A stretch of DNA of 64,000 bases from Actinacidiphila sp. DG2A-62 (GCF_035825295.1 NZ_JAYMGI010000002.1:6067501-6131500); one strand, 5' to 3'; positions 1 to 9,203 are shown, numbered from the stretch's first letter. The notes: generated by a model not told the origin, from the sequence alone. Numbers and translations are program-made.

Positions 1-598
1 CGCGGCGCTGCGTCACCGCGCCCGCCAGCTCGTACGCCGTCGAGGGGGCGCTGCGGACGGTCGCGACCACGGCCACCGGCTGCCCGGCGACGTTGGCCGC
101 GATGTACTCCAGGACCGCGAGCGTCTCGGGGTCCGCGTCGTGCAGGTCGTCGATCAGCAGCAGGCAGCCGCGGTCCCGGCCGCGCGCCGCCGCCAGCCGC
201 AGCACGGCCTCGGCGAGCACGATCGGCGACTGGTCGCAGTCCCCGCCGGTCGACCACTCCGGCACCAGGCGGCCCAACACCGGCAAGTACGGGCCGAGTT
301 CAGCGGCGGGCGGCGCCTCGCCTGCCCGGGTCAGCGAGAGCAGCGCCTCGGTCAGCGGCCGGAACGGCACCGCGGGGCCCGTCGTGGTGCAGCGGCCCTT
401 GAGCACCGCCATCCCCGCCCGGGTGGCCATGGCGACCGCCTCCGCGGTCAGCCGGGTCTTGCCGATGCCCGGTTCGCCGGCGACGAAGAGGGTGCCGCCG
501 CGGCCGGCCGTCGCGTCTTGGAGGACCGACGCGAGCACCTCGATCTCGTCGTCGCGGCCGACGAGCGCGGCGGCACGGCCCCTGAACGGGTTCGTCAT
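1..598 (-). CDS. AAA-ATPase regulator, N-terminal part (LuxR/LAL-like), cut by window edge
   Basis: About 199 residues are visible, starting at ATG 598 (MTNPFRGRAAALVGRDDE) and running off the left edge. The protein has an N-terminal STAND/AAA ATPase domain: a Walker A motif GEPGIGKT near residue 42 and a Walker B-like LLLIDDLHDAD near residue 160, with a VGRDDEIEVL entry typical of large LuxR-family (LAL) regulators. These use ATP binding to control a C-terminal LuxR helix-turn-helix, which would lie outside the window. Family assignment is secure for the ATPase domain; the DNA-binding end is inferred. The gene is convergent with nothing here: the next gene (GH43) is on the same strand, ending 112 bp upstream. 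Confidence 0.75.
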   Translation of the reverse strand, partial: MTNPFRGRAAALVGRDDEIEVLASVLQDATAGRGGTLFVAGEPGIGKTRLTAEAVAMATRAGMAVLKGRCTTTGPAVPFRPLTEALLSLTRAGEAPPAAELGPYLPVLGRLVPEWSTGGDCDQSPIVLAEAVLRLAAARGRDRGCLLLIDDLHDADPETLAVLEYIAANVAGQPVAVVATVRSAPSTAYELAGAVTQRR

Positions 599-710
599 CC
601 TGATTGCGACTCCGGTCTTCCAGCGTGCGTCACGACACCGAACCCCGAACACGTGGGCTGATCACCGGAACAAATGCTACCGGCACCGCGCAAGAGGGAC
701 TCGGTCGGCG

Positions 711-2303
711 TTACGCGCCGGCGCTGTAGCGGAACCAGTCGAAGTCCGCGTGGCGGTGCGGTCGCCGCAGGCCCGTGCGGTGCGGTCCGGCGGTACCGGA
801 ATCCGCGCCGGCGTGCAGGGTCGCGTACGGGCCGAGGAAGACGCCGGTGAAGCCGCCCGCCGCCTGGCTGCTGAGGAAACGGCCGTCCACGGCGCCCAAC
901 TCCCGCTCCGCGTCGGTCCCCTGGGCGCACCAGAAGGCGTACTCCTGGCCGCGGGCGCGGACCGTGAGCCGCACCGGCCCGTCCCGCAGCGGGAGTTCGG
1001 CGACCACGCGGGTCCGGCCCGCGCGCCGTTCGGTCAGCCGGGCGGACGGGTGGCCGGCCGCGTCCCGGGTGATGAGCGCGGTGAGGTGGTTGTCGGGGTT
1101 CTGCAGCACCGCGAGGCCGGCCGCCTCGCCCGCCGTCATCGGCGCGAAGTCGAGCGACGTGCTCGCCGTGAAGTGGTGGTGCTGCTGTCTGCGGCCGACG
1201 AACGCGGGGGTGGCCGGCTCCGCGAGGGTGCTCGGCAGCAGCCGCAGCCGCAGGTGGCCGGGGCGCGCGGACAGGCTCGCCGCCTCGCCGAGCGGCCCGC
1301 GCAGCGTGCACCACTGCGGGCCGAGCACCGGACCGTCGAAGTGGTCCACCGGATCGGCCGACGGCCACGGGCAGGGCGCGAGGCCGATCAGCGTGCGCTC
1401 CTCCAGGCGTCCCACGCCCGGGTTGACGACCGGCCAGCCGTCCTCCCAGGCCACCCGCGCCACGAACGTCTCCCGGCCCAGGTTGGCGTACCGCCCGCCG
1501 TGCATCCGCGAGGCGAGCAGCAGCGCGTACCAGTCGCCGCCGGGGGTGTCGACGAGGTCCGCGTGGCCGGCGCCGGAGACCGGGTGGCCCAGGCCCAGGT
1601 GCCGGTGGGTGAGCACCGGGTTGCCCGGGTGGTTCTCGTACGGCCCGGCGACGTGCCGGCTGCGGGCCACGGTCACCGCGTGGCCGTGGTCGGTGCCGCC
1701 CTCGGCCAGCACCAGGTAGTACGTGTCGGCGCGGCGGTACAGGTGCGGGCCCTCGGCCCAGACCGCGCCGACCAGCGCGCCGCGGAACAGGACGTGGTCG
1801 GGCCCGGTCAGCCGGCCGGTCGCCGGGTCGAGGGCGCGCAGCCAGATCTCGCAGTGGCCGGCGGCGTCGGTCTGCCGGGTGCCGAGCAGGTACACCGAAC
1901 CGTCGTCGTCGAAGAAGAGCGAGGGGTCGAAGCCCGGGGCCTGCGGCAGCCACACCGGGTCCGACCAGTCGCCGGCCGGATCGTCGGCGGTGAGCAGGAA
2001 GTTCCCCGACGTGCCGAGCCCGTCGACCAGCGTGCACACCAGGTGGAAGCGGCCGGCGGCGAACCGCAGCGTCGGCGCGTACAGCCCGCCGGAGGGGCGC
2101 ACGCCGGTCAGCGAGAGCTGTTCCGCGCGGTCCACCGCGTGCCCGATCGGCCGCCAGTGCGCCAGGTCCCTGCTGTGGTGCAGCGGGATGCCGGGGAAGA
2201 ACTCGAAGGAGGAGTTGGCCAGGTAGTAGTCCTCGCCGACCCGGCAGACCGAGGGGTCCGGGTGGAAACCGGGGAGCACGGGATTGGCGGCGAAGAAGGT
2301 CAC
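711..2303 (-). CDS. Glycoside hydrolase family 43 (beta-xylosidase/arabinofuranosidase-like)
   Basis: About 530 residues. The start is taken as GTG 2303 (VTFFAANPVLPGFHPDPSVC), because the family begins with the NPxLPGFxPDPS motif that carries the catalytic Asp. A longer frame to 2573 would run across the divergent regulator. The five-bladed propeller shows PDPSVCRVGEDYYLANSS, then YAPTLRF, GFDPSLFFDDDGSVYL (pKa-modulating Asp) and VWAEGPHLYRRADTYYLV (catalytic Glu), followed by a C-terminal beta-sandwich like that of GH43 xylosidases. There is no signal peptide, so it should act in the cytoplasm on imported xylo- or arabino-oligosaccharides. It is divergent from a LacI-family gene with operator-like repeats between them, so repression by that regulator is likely. 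Confidence 0.88.
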   Translation of the reverse strand: MTFFAANPVLPGFHPDPSVCRVGEDYYLANSSFEFFPGIPLHHSRDLAHWRPIGHAVDRAEQLSLTGVRPSGGLYAPTLRFAAGRFHLVCTLVDGLGTSGNFLLTADDPAGDWSDPVWLPQAPGFDPSLFFDDDGSVYLLGTRQTDAAGHCEIWLRALDPATGRLTGPDHVLFRGALVGAVWAEGPHLYRRADTYYLVLAEGGTDHGHAVTVARSRHVAGPYENHPGNPVLTHRHLGLGHPVSGAGHADLVDTPGGDWYALLLASRMHGGRYANLGRETFVARVAWEDGWPVVNPGVGRLEERTLIGLAPCPWPSADPVDHFDGPVLGPQWCTLRGPLGEAASLSARPGHLRLRLLPSTLAEPATPAFVGRRQQHHHFTASTSLDFAPMTAGEAAGLAVLQNPDNHLTALITRDAAGHPSARLTERRAGRTRVVAELPLRDGPVRLTVRARGQEYAFWCAQGTDAERELGAVDGRFLSSQAAGGFTGVFLGPYATLHAGADSGTAGPHRTGLRRPHRHADFDWFRYSAGA

Positions 2304-2312
2304 GGGCGGCGG

Positions 2313-2340
2313 CGAAACTTTCGTTGATCTTCCGAAACTT
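2313..2340. promoter_or_regulatory. Candidate LacI-family operator pair between GH43 and its regulator
   Basis: CGAAACTTTCG at 2313-2323 is an inverted repeat (CGAA-N3-TTCG). Its left part CGAAACTT recurs at 2333-2340, exactly 20 bp (about two helical turns) away. The half-sites resemble the CGAA/TTCG boxes I recall for Streptomyces xylan regulators of the BxlR type. A TAGAAT hexamer at 2353-2358 could be the -10 for the regulator. The position between two divergent starts fits control of both genes. Confidence 0.55.
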
Positions 2341-2404
2341 GCTGGACGACCGTAGAATCGGCGGCGCGCCGGCGTCAAGAGCCGCGCGGCGGCGAGGAGG
2401 CACG

Positions 2405-3514
2405 GTGACGACGGACGGTTCCGGGGAGCGGGCCGGGAACGCCCGTTCCGGCGAAGGGGCCGGCGACGCCCGTTCCGGCGAGCGGGCGAGCGAGGCCGCC
2501 GGCGGGCCCGGCGGCCGGGTGACGATCGCGGACATCGCCCGCGAGGCCGGCGTCTCGCTGCCGACCGTCTCACGGGTCCTCAACGGCCGCACCGACGTGG
2601 CGGCGTCCACCCGGCGCCGGGTCGAGGACCTGCTCGCCCGGCACGGCTACCGGCGCCGCGCCTCGCGCACCGCCTCCCGCGCGCACCTGATCGACCTGGT
2701 CTTCAACGACCTGGACAGCCTGTGGGCGGTGGAGATCCTGCGCGGCGTGGAGAAGGTCGCGCACGACGCGGGCGTCGGCGCCGTGGTCTCGGCGGTGCAC
2801 CACCAGCAGTGGTCGGCGCAGCAGTGGCTGGCCGGCATCCGCTCCCGCAACTCCGACGGCGCGATCCTGGTGACCTCGGAGTTCGCACCCCAACTCCACG
2901 CGGAGCTGCGGCGGTTGGGGATGCCCGCGGTGGTCATCGACCCGGCCGGGGTGCCGACCTTCGACATCCCGACCATCGGCGCGACCAACTGGGCGGGCGG
3001 GCGCAGCGCGGTGGAGCACCTGCTGGCGCTCGGACACCGCAGGATCGGCGTCATCACCGGCCCGTCGGCCGTGCTGTGCAGCCGCGCCCGGCTCGACGGC
3101 TACCGCACCGCGCTGGACTCGGCCGGCGCCGAGACCGACGAACTCCTGGTCCGCGAGGGCGACTTCTCGCACGAGTCGGGCTTCGTGCACGGCACCGCGC
3201 TGCTCGGTCTGGAACGCCCGCCGACCGCGGTCTTCGCCTCCAGCGACCAGATGGCGCTCGGTGTGTACGAGGCGGCGCGGCGGCACGGGCTGCGCATCCC
3301 GGACGACCTCAGCGTGGTCGGCTTCGACGACCTGCCGCAGGCACGCTGGTCGCCGCCGCCGCTGACCACGGTCCGCCAGCCGCTGGCCGAGATGGGCGCG
3401 ACCGCGGCCCGCGCGCTGCTCGACCTCGCCGACGGACAGACCCCCGACAGCCTGCGGATGGAGCTGGCCACCCACATCGTCGTCCGCCACAGCACGGCCG
3501 CGCCCCGCGCCTGA
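2405..3514 (+). CDS. LacI-family transcriptional repressor, next to GH43
   Basis: About 369 residues from GTG 2405, which has a GAGGAGG ribosome site five bases upstream; an in-frame ATG at 2324 lies inside the operator and is rejected. After a 35-residue hydrophilic leader with repeated GERAGNARSG-type units comes the helix-turn-helix VTIADIAREAGVSLPTVSRVLNG, the hinge helix, then a periplasmic-binding-protein-like sugar domain ending in the usual VVGFDDLPQARWSPPPLTTVRQP block. It is expected to bind the CGAA/TTCG repeats upstream and to release them when it binds a xylan- or arabinan-derived sugar. The inducer is inferred from the neighbour, not read from the sequence. Confidence 0.9.
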   Translation: MTTDGSGERAGNARSGEGAGDARSGERASEAAGGPGGRVTIADIAREAGVSLPTVSRVLNGRTDVAASTRRRVEDLLARHGYRRRASRTASRAHLIDLVFNDLDSLWAVEILRGVEKVAHDAGVGAVVSAVHHQQWSAQQWLAGIRSRNSDGAILVTSEFAPQLHAELRRLGMPAVVIDPAGVPTFDIPTIGATNWAGGRSAVEHLLALGHRRIGVITGPSAVLCSRARLDGYRTALDSAGAETDELLVREGDFSHESGFVHGTALLGLERPPTAVFASSDQMALGVYEAARRHGLRIPDDLSVVGFDDLPQARWSPPPLTTVRQPLAEMGATAARALLDLADGQTPDSLRMELATHIVVRHSTAAPRA

Positions 3515-3623
3515 GCGCGGCGGCGCCGCGCTGCTCCGGCGCGCCGACCGCTGCTCCCGCGCCCTCCGCGGGTCCTGCGCCGACCCCTGCTCCCGCGCCC
3601 GCCGCGGGCCCGGCCGGCGTCCG

Positions 3624-4907
3624 CTACTCCCGCGCCGGCGCGGGGAACGCCACGCTCCGGCCCGGCAGGATCTCCTCGACGTAGGAGCGCACCGTCGCGT
3701 CCAGGCCGACGTCGTGCTGGGCCCGCTCCAAGAGGTACCAGCGGTGCTCCAGCAACTCGTGGTAGATCTGCGCCGGTTCCATGCCGGCGCGCAGCTCCTG
3801 CGGCACCGCGCGCACCGCGGGCCGGAAGACGTCGCGGACCCAGCGGTGCGCCAGCACCTCGGGCCGCGCGCCGAGCCCGCCGCCGGCCCCTCCCGCGGGC
3901 CCGCCCGCCGCTCCCGCGGGCCCGCCCGCCTCGTAGTCCTCCTGCGTGGCCATCCACTGCTCCAGGTCGTTGAGCAGGCTGCGGGCCTGGTTCTCCTCGG
4001 TGTCCAGGCCGGTCAGCCGCAGCAGCTGGCGCTGGTGGTGGCCGGCGTCCACCACCTTGGGCAGGAAGGTCACGGTGTCGCCGGCCGGCGAGCGCTGGAT
4101 CTGCATCTCGGCGACGTCGAAGCCGAGGTCGTTCAGCCGCCGGATCCGCCGGTCGATGTAGTGCCGCTTGCTCGCCGGGTACACCGACTCACGGGTCAGC
4201 TCCCGCCACAGGTCGGCGTACCGGGTGGCGATGGCCTCGCCGAAGGTGACCGGGTCCACCGAGGGGTGCAGCGAGCCGCCGGCCTCCAGGTCCATCAGCT
4301 CGCCGGCGATGTTCACCCGGGCCAGCTCGATGTCGTACTCGCGCTGCCCGGTGGACAGCGTCGGGTGCAGCTGACCGGTCTCGGCGTCCACCAGGTACGC
4401 GGCGAACGCCCCCGCGTCGCGCCGGAAGAGGGTGTTGGACAGCGAGCAGTCGCCCCACGCGAAGCCCACCAGGTGCAGCCGCACCAGCAGCACGGCCAGC
4501 GCGTCCAGCAGCCGGTTGACGGTGCCGGGCCGCATCGTCGTCTCGAACATCGAGCGGTACGGCAGCGAGCCGTGCAGGTGCCGGGTCACCAGCACCGGCT
4601 CCAGCGGCTCGCCGGCCGCGTCGGTGCGGCCGGTGACCACCGCGATCGGGTCCACCGCCGGGATGCCGAGCCGGTCCAGGTCACGCAGCAGCCCGTACTC
4701 GCGGACCGCCGCCCACTCGCTGACCTCCTTGACCGCCACCACCTCCGCGCCGGCCCTGGCGAACCGCACCACGTGCCGGGAGATGCCGCGGGGCAGCGCG
4801 ACCAGCGCCTCGTCCGGCCACTCCTCCAGCGGCACCGACCAGTCCAGGTCCAGCAGCGCCGAGGGGTGCTCGGCGTCGAACGCGCGTATCTGCAGGGGCA
4901 TGGCCAC
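3624..4907 (-). CDS. DUF4032 protein, kinase-like (lipopolysaccharide kinase fold)
   Basis: 427 residues (or 425 from the second ATG at 4901). It matches the actinobacterial DUF4032 proteins whose N-terminal half is a protein/LPS-kinase-like fold: VVAVKEVSEWAAVREYGLLRDL carries the Lys and alpha-C region, GFAWGDCSLSNTLFRRD looks like the catalytic loop (Asp, Asn) and AAYLVDAETG like the metal-binding DxE loop. The C-terminal half (RRLNDLGFDVAEMQI to ELLEHRWYLLERAQ) is the DUF4032 part. A Gly/Ala/Pro-rich linker of about 25 residues sits near residue 335. Substrate unknown. It stands alone, tail to tail with the LacI gene. Confidence 0.75.
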   Translation of the reverse strand: MAMPLQIRAFDAEHPSALLDLDWSVPLEEWPDEALVALPRGISRHVVRFARAGAEVVAVKEVSEWAAVREYGLLRDLDRLGIPAVDPIAVVTGRTDAAGEPLEPVLVTRHLHGSLPYRSMFETTMRPGTVNRLLDALAVLLVRLHLVGFAWGDCSLSNTLFRRDAGAFAAYLVDAETGQLHPTLSTGQREYDIELARVNIAGELMDLEAGGSLHPSVDPVTFGEAIATRYADLWRELTRESVYPASKRHYIDRRIRRLNDLGFDVAEMQIQRSPAGDTVTFLPKVVDAGHHQRQLLRLTGLDTEENQARSLLNDLEQWMATQEDYEAGGPAGAAGGPAGGAGGGLGARPEVLAHRWVRDVFRPAVRAVPQELRAGMEPAQIYHELLEHRWYLLERAQHDVGLDATVRSYVEEILPGRSVAFPAPARE

Positions 4908-5206
4908 AGCCTAGGCGGCCCGCCCGGACGGGCCCCCGCGCGGCCGGAGCACGGCCACCGTCCGTGACCGGCGCCGCGGCCCGGGGACGCCGCCCGGCCG
5001 GCCCGGCGCCGCATCCGATCCCCGTTCCGGGAATAATTTCGGGCGCGTCCCGCGTAAACCGTGCGACCACTACCGGAATTGTGCGCCGGGGCGTTTTTCC
5101 GCCGTTCAGGCCGGTGGCCGGCCCCCGCCCAGAGGGCATTCTGGAAGAGGTACGCATCGTTCCCGTACAGCCATTCTCTGACTCAGGTCTCATAGAGGAG
5201 GAATGG

Positions 5207-6768
5207 ATGTACGACTACGTCATCGTGGGCGCCGGTTCCGCAGGCAGTGTGCTGGCCGCCCGGCTCAGTGAGGACCCCAACGTCAGCGTCTGCGTGATCG
5301 AGGCCGGTGGGGCCGACACCTCGCCCAACATCCACACCCCGGCGGGGCCGGCAAGCTCTTCAGGACCGAGGTCGACTGGGACTACGACACCCACGACGAG
5401 CCCTTCGTCAACGGCCGCCGCATCTTCCTGCCGCGCGGACGCGTCCTGGGCGGCACCAGCGCGCTCAACGGCATGCTCTACATCCGCGGCGCCAAGAAGG
5501 GCTACGACGCCTGGAACCAGCCGGGTTGGAGCTACGCCGAGCTGCTGCCCTACTTCAAGCGCGCCGAGGACAACGAGCGCGGCGAGTCCAAGTACCACGG
5601 CGCGGGCGGCCCGCTGGCGGTCTCCGAGAGCCGGTCGAAGAACCCGATGACGGCCGCCTTCGTCGAGGCGGCCATCGAGGCGGGCTACGCCGCCAATGAC
5701 GACTTCAACGGCGAGGAGCAGGACGGCTTCGGCTACTACCAACTTACTCAGCGCAACGGCCGACGCTGGAGCACCGCGGTGGCGTATCTGCACCCGGCGG
5801 AGCCCCGGCCCAACCTGAAGGTCGAGACCAACCTGCAGGTCCACCGCGTGCTGGTGGAGAACGGCCGCGCCGTCGGCGTGGTCGGCCGCAAGTTCGGCGA
5901 GGAGGTGGAGATCCGCGCCGAGCGCGAGGTGATCCTCTCCGCGGGCGCGTACAACACCCCGCAGCTGCTGCAGCTGTCCGGCATCGGCCCGGGCTGGCTG
6001 CTGAACGCGCTGAACATCCCGGTGGTGCTGGACCAGCCGCAGGTCGGCCAGAACCTCCAGGACCACACCCATGTCTTCCTCGTGTTCGCCCACGACGAGC
6101 CGATCAGCCTGCTGTCGGCCGGCAGCCCGGAGAACGTCCGGCTGTTCATGGAGGAGGGCCGCGGCCCGCTGACCTCCAACATCCCCGAGTCCGGCGGCTA
6201 CGTCAGGACCCGCGAGGACACCTACGGCCCCGACACCCAGTTCCACTGCGCCCCGGTGATGTTCAAGGACGGCGGCCTCGGCATCCCCGACGCGCACGCC
6301 ATCTCCTTCTCCTCCGGCTACCTCTTCCCGGAGAGCCGCGGCATGGTCACCCTGGGCTCCGAGGACCCGACCGCCAAGCCGCGCATCCAGCACAACTACT
6401 TCGCGGAGCCCGGCGACCTGGACGCGGCCGTCGAGAGCTTCAAGGTCAACCTGGAGATCAGCCGCCAGAAGGCGCTGAGCCAGTTCACCACCACCGCGGT
6501 CGGCGGGCCCGAGGGCGAGTCGGACGCCGAGCTGCGCGAGCACATCCGCCGCAACACCCAGACGCTGTACCACGCGGCCGGAACCGCCGCCATCGGCAGC
6601 GTCGTGGACACCGACCTCAAGGTCATCGGCGTGGACGGGCTGCGCGTCGTGGACGCGTCGGTCATCCCGACCGTCTTCTGCAACCCCAACGCCCCCATCA
6701 TCGCCATCGCCGAGAAGGCCGCCGACCTCATCAAGGGCGTCACGCCGCTGCCCGCCGCCGAACTCTGA
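5207..6768 (+). CDS. GMC-family FAD oxidoreductase, frameshifted by one missing base near 5347
   Basis: ATG 5207 follows GAGGAGG. The first 45 codons give MYDYVIVGAGSAGSVLAARL (FAD Rossmann motif) and end in frame 2; from 5350 the protein continues in frame 1 with KLFRTEVDWDYDTHDEP, RGRVLGGTSALNGMLYIRG (GMC signature 1) and LSAGAYNTPQLLQLSGIG (signature 2). The C-terminus has the catalytic HAAGT and NPNAP residues. Adding one G to the GGGG at 5344-5347 restores a contiguous protein of about 520 residues. GMC enzymes oxidise alcohols using FAD. It heads the oxidation cassette and probably shares a transcript with the next two genes. The break is more likely a consensus error than a real mutation (see findings). 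Confidence 0.85.
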
Positions 6769-6842
6769 GGTCGCGCCCCGTCACGCATCCGCCTCCCCGG
6801 ACCTGGCTCCGCCGAACCAGCAACGCTGAAGGGAAAACCCGT

Positions 6843-7259
6843 ATGTCCAGCACCGTTTCCGTCGCCGCGGAAGACGTGGCGGCGGTCCAGGCCGTCCCCG
6901 CCCGCATGATCGCGGCATGGTCGAAGAACGACGCCGACGCCTTCGCCGACCTGTTCACCGAGGACGGGTCGATGGTCCTGCCCGGTGACGTGTACCTCAA
7001 CACCCGCGAGGAGATCCGCGCCTTCATGTCGAAGGCCTACGCGGGCCCGTACCAGGGCACCCGCGTGACCGGCTCCCCGCTCTCCGCGAAGTTCATCAAC
7101 CAGGACTCCGGCGTGCTGGTCACCCAGGGCGGCGTCCTCTACGGCGACGAGACCGACGTCACCGAGGCCAACAAGATCCGGGCCACCTGGGTGCTCGCCA
7201 AGAAGGACGGCGCCTGGTTCATCACCGCCTACCACAACAGCCCCGTCCAGACGGGCTGA
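6843..7259 (+). CDS. SgcJ/EcaC-family protein (SnoaL/NTF2-like fold)
   Basis: 138 residues from ATG 6843. The sequence (VQAVPARMIAAWSKNDADAF, then LFTEDGSMVLPGD and a closing WVLAKKDGAWFITAYHNSP) is characteristic of the SgcJ/EcaC family, NTF2-fold proteins repeatedly found in enediyne and other oxidised-natural-product clusters. The SnoaL-like cone can be a cyclase, hydrolase or binding protein; SgcJ itself has been linked to enediyne polyketide maturation. It lies 74 bp after the GMC gene and 32 bp before the flavin monooxygenase, suggesting one operon. Exact reaction not deducible. Confidence 0.8.
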   Translation: MSSTVSVAAEDVAAVQAVPARMIAAWSKNDADAFADLFTEDGSMVLPGDVYLNTREEIRAFMSKAYAGPYQGTRVTGSPLSAKFINQDSGVLVTQGGVLYGDETDVTEANKIRATWVLAKKDGAWFITAYHNSPVQTG

Positions 7260-7291
7260 CCCCCAACAAGCGATCTAGGAGGTGGCCGCGC

Positions 7292-8704
7292 ATGGGCGGC
7301 TATATCGGTGACCGCGCAATCGTTCTCGGTGGCAGCATCGGCGGACTCCTGGCGGCGAGGGCGCTCAAGGACTCGTACCGCGAGGTGCTGATCATCGACC
7401 GCGACGAGATGGTCGGTGTGACCGGCGCGCGCCGCAGCACCCCGCACTCGTTCCACGCGCAGGCGCTGCTGGCCCGCGGCCAGCAGGCGCTGGAGGAGCT
7501 GTTCCCGGGCATCACCGCCGAGCTGAGCGCGGCCGGCGTGCCCACCGGGGACATCGGCGCCGACCTGCGCTGGCTGGTCAACGGACGGCAGATGAAGCAG
7601 ACCTACACCGGTCTGGTCTGCCTGGCCGCCCCGCGGACCATCATGGAGAGCCACCTGCGGGCCCGGGTCGAGGCCTGGCCCAACGTCCGCTTCCAGGAGT
7701 GGACCGACATCCTCGGCCTGGAGGCCAACGCGGACCGCAGCCGGGTGATCGGCGTGCGCGTGCTGCGCCAGGCCGCAGGCAGCAACGAGGAGATCATCAA
7801 GGGCGACCTGATCCTGGACTCCACCGGCCGCGGCTCCCGCAGCCCCATATGGCTGAAGGAGCTGGGCTACCCCGAGGTGCCCGAGGACAAGGTCAAGATC
7901 GGTCTGGGCTACGCGACCCGGCACTACCGCCTGCCCACCGACTACCTCGGCCACAACCTGGCGATCGTCCTCGCGCCCACCCCGGCGCACCCCCGCGGCG
8001 CCATCTTCGCACGGGAGACCCCGCTGTCCGACACGGACTCCCGCTACCTGCTCACCCTCAACGGCGTGATGGGCGACCACCCGCCGACCGACCCGGAGGG
8101 CTTCCTGGAGTTCGCCAGGTCGCTGCCCAACCCGGACATCTACAACGCCATCAAGGACGCCGAGCCGCTCGACGACCCGGTGCACTTCCGCTTCCCGGCC
8201 AGCCGGTGGCGGCGGTACGAGAAGATGTCCAGGTTCCCCGCCGGCTACCTGGTGATGGGCGACGCCGTGCACAGCCCCAACCCGGTGTACGCCCAGCCGA
8301 TCACCATCACCGCGGTGACCACGCTGCGGCTGCTGAAGTACCTGGAGCGGGGCGTCGAGCCCAACCCGCTGGAGTTCTTCAAGCACCTGGGCCAGTACAT
8401 CGACATCGCCTGGGACATCACCACCGCCTCCGACCTGGCCCACCCGGGCATCGAGGGCACCCGCAGCCTGAAGTACCGGTTCATGACCGGGTACATCGGC
8501 CGGCTGCGGGCGGCGGCGGTCAACGACGGTTCGCTCACCGGCGACTTCCTGCGGGTGGCCGGCCTGGTGGACCGTCCGGAGAAGCTGATGAAGCCCTCCA
8601 CGGTGTTGAAGGTGCTGCTCAACTCCTCGCGGAAGCCCGACTTCAAGGGCCTTCCCGGACAGGCGCGAATTCCCGGCGCGCTGGAGCCCTCCGTGCGACA
8701 ATAA
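7292..8704 (+). CDS. FAD-dependent monooxygenase, resembling MonCI-type epoxidases
   Basis: 470 residues; ATG 7292 has AGGAGGT upstream at 7277-7283. The N-terminus AIVLGGSIGGLLAARAL is the FAD-binding Rossmann motif, followed by IIDRDEM. GDLILDSTGRGSRSPIWLKELG and the GD motif YLVMGDAVHSPNPVYAQPI match the family that includes the polyether epoxidase MonCI and squalene-epoxidase-like enzymes. The signature order is the same as I recall for MonCI (VLGxSxxG, RH/SFHAQ-type loop, DxTGRGS, GYATR, GDxxxxxNPxY). Predicted role: hydroxylation or epoxidation of a hydrophobic substrate. An epoxide hydrolase nearby supports epoxide chemistry. Confidence 0.82.
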   Translation: MGGYIGDRAIVLGGSIGGLLAARALKDSYREVLIIDRDEMVGVTGARRSTPHSFHAQALLARGQQALEELFPGITAELSAAGVPTGDIGADLRWLVNGRQMKQTYTGLVCLAAPRTIMESHLRARVEAWPNVRFQEWTDILGLEANADRSRVIGVRVLRQAAGSNEEIIKGDLILDSTGRGSRSPIWLKELGYPEVPEDKVKIGLGYATRHYRLPTDYLGHNLAIVLAPTPAHPRGAIFARETPLSDTDSRYLLTLNGVMGDHPPTDPEGFLEFARSLPNPDIYNAIKDAEPLDDPVHFRFPASRWRRYEKMSRFPAGYLVMGDAVHSPNPVYAQPITITAVTTLRLLKYLERGVEPNPLEFFKHLGQYIDIAWDITTASDLAHPGIEGTRSLKYRFMTGYIGRLRAAAVNDGSLTGDFLRVAGLVDRPEKLMKPSTVLKVLLNSSRKPDFKGLPGQARIPGALEPSVRQ

Positions 8705-8724
8705 CGCGGGACCGTGAAATACCC

Positions 8725-8756
8725 ACGTAGCCTGTCCGGTTGAGGACAGGCTACGT
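8725..8756. terminator. Perfect 13-bp hairpin after the monooxygenase gene
   Basis: ACGTAGCCTGTCC (8725-8737) and GGACAGGCTACGT (8744-8756) are exact complements around a six-base loop. It begins 21 bp after the monooxygenase stop and lies 50 bp before the next start. No U-tract follows, which is common for actinomycete terminators; it may end the three-gene transcript or attenuate read-through into the small gene. Confidence 0.6.
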
Positions 8757-8805
8757 GTTCGAAATGCCAACGGTCCGGCGTATCGTCCGTCATTGGAGGA
8801 AATTC

Positions 8806-9111
8806 ATGGGCAAGACCGCGGTCATTCGTTACGAAACCAAGCCCGAGGCCGCCGACGAGAACCAGCGTGTCGTCGAGCAGGTTTTCGCCGAACTGGCCGA
8901 AACGCAGCCGGAAGGCCTGCGCTACGCCACTTTCCGGCTGGACGACGGCGTGACCTTCGTGCACATCGTGTCCACGGAGGGCGACGCCGACCCGCTGCCG
9001 CAGCTGGCCGCGTTCCAGGCGTTCCAGAAGGGTCTGGGCGAGCGGCTGGCCGGCAAGCCGAGCCGCGGCGCGGCCCACGTGGTGGGCTCCTACAAGTTCC
9101 TGAGCGAGTGA
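8806..9111 (+). CDS. Small dimeric alpha/beta-barrel-like protein (ABM-like), putative
   Basis: 101 residues from ATG 8806, preceded by GGAGGA at 8795-8800; an upstream in-frame start at 8740 lies in the hairpin and is rejected. The pattern (AVIRYETKPEAADENQRVVEQV, then EGLRYATFRLDDGVTFVHIV and a closing SYKFLSE) resembles antibiotic-biosynthesis-monooxygenase/Dabb-type ferredoxin-like barrels of about 100 residues. This is a fold-level impression; no catalytic residues can be assigned. It sits directly after the flavin monooxygenase and is co-oriented, so a helper or small oxygenase role in the same pathway is plausible. Confidence 0.6.
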   Translation: MGKTAVIRYETKPEAADENQRVVEQVFAELAETQPEGLRYATFRLDDGVTFVHIVSTEGDADPLPQLAAFQAFQKGLGERLAGKPSRGAAHVVGSYKFLSE

Positions 9112-9115
9112 CGAT

Positions 9116-9203
9116 CCGGCCGCCGTGGCGGCCGGGGAACTGACACCGGTGGTGCAGACGGATGCGGAGACGGCCGCATCCGCCGGCACCACCGGAGCTT
9201 TTC
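9116..9203. terminator. Bidirectional terminator region between convergent genes
   Basis: Two stem-loops follow the small gene's stop: CCGGCCGCC/GGCGGCCGG (9116-9135, two-base loop) and CCGGTGGTGC/GCACCACCGG (9146-9195, enclosing a second stem GGATGCGG). The latter is followed by CTTTTCTC, a U-tract for the plus strand. They separate the plus-strand cassette from the minus-strand epoxide hydrolase. Confidence 0.65.

Noticed and set aside
93..2327. 744-codon plus-strand open frame opposite the GH43 gene
   Set aside because: Antisense shadow of GH43 and the ATPase regulator; Arg/Pro/Gly-rich with no domain.
5335..5350. Programmed -1 frameshift in the GMC gene
   Set aside because: GGGG before CCGGC is not a slippery heptamer and the same lesion recurs in three unrelated genes.
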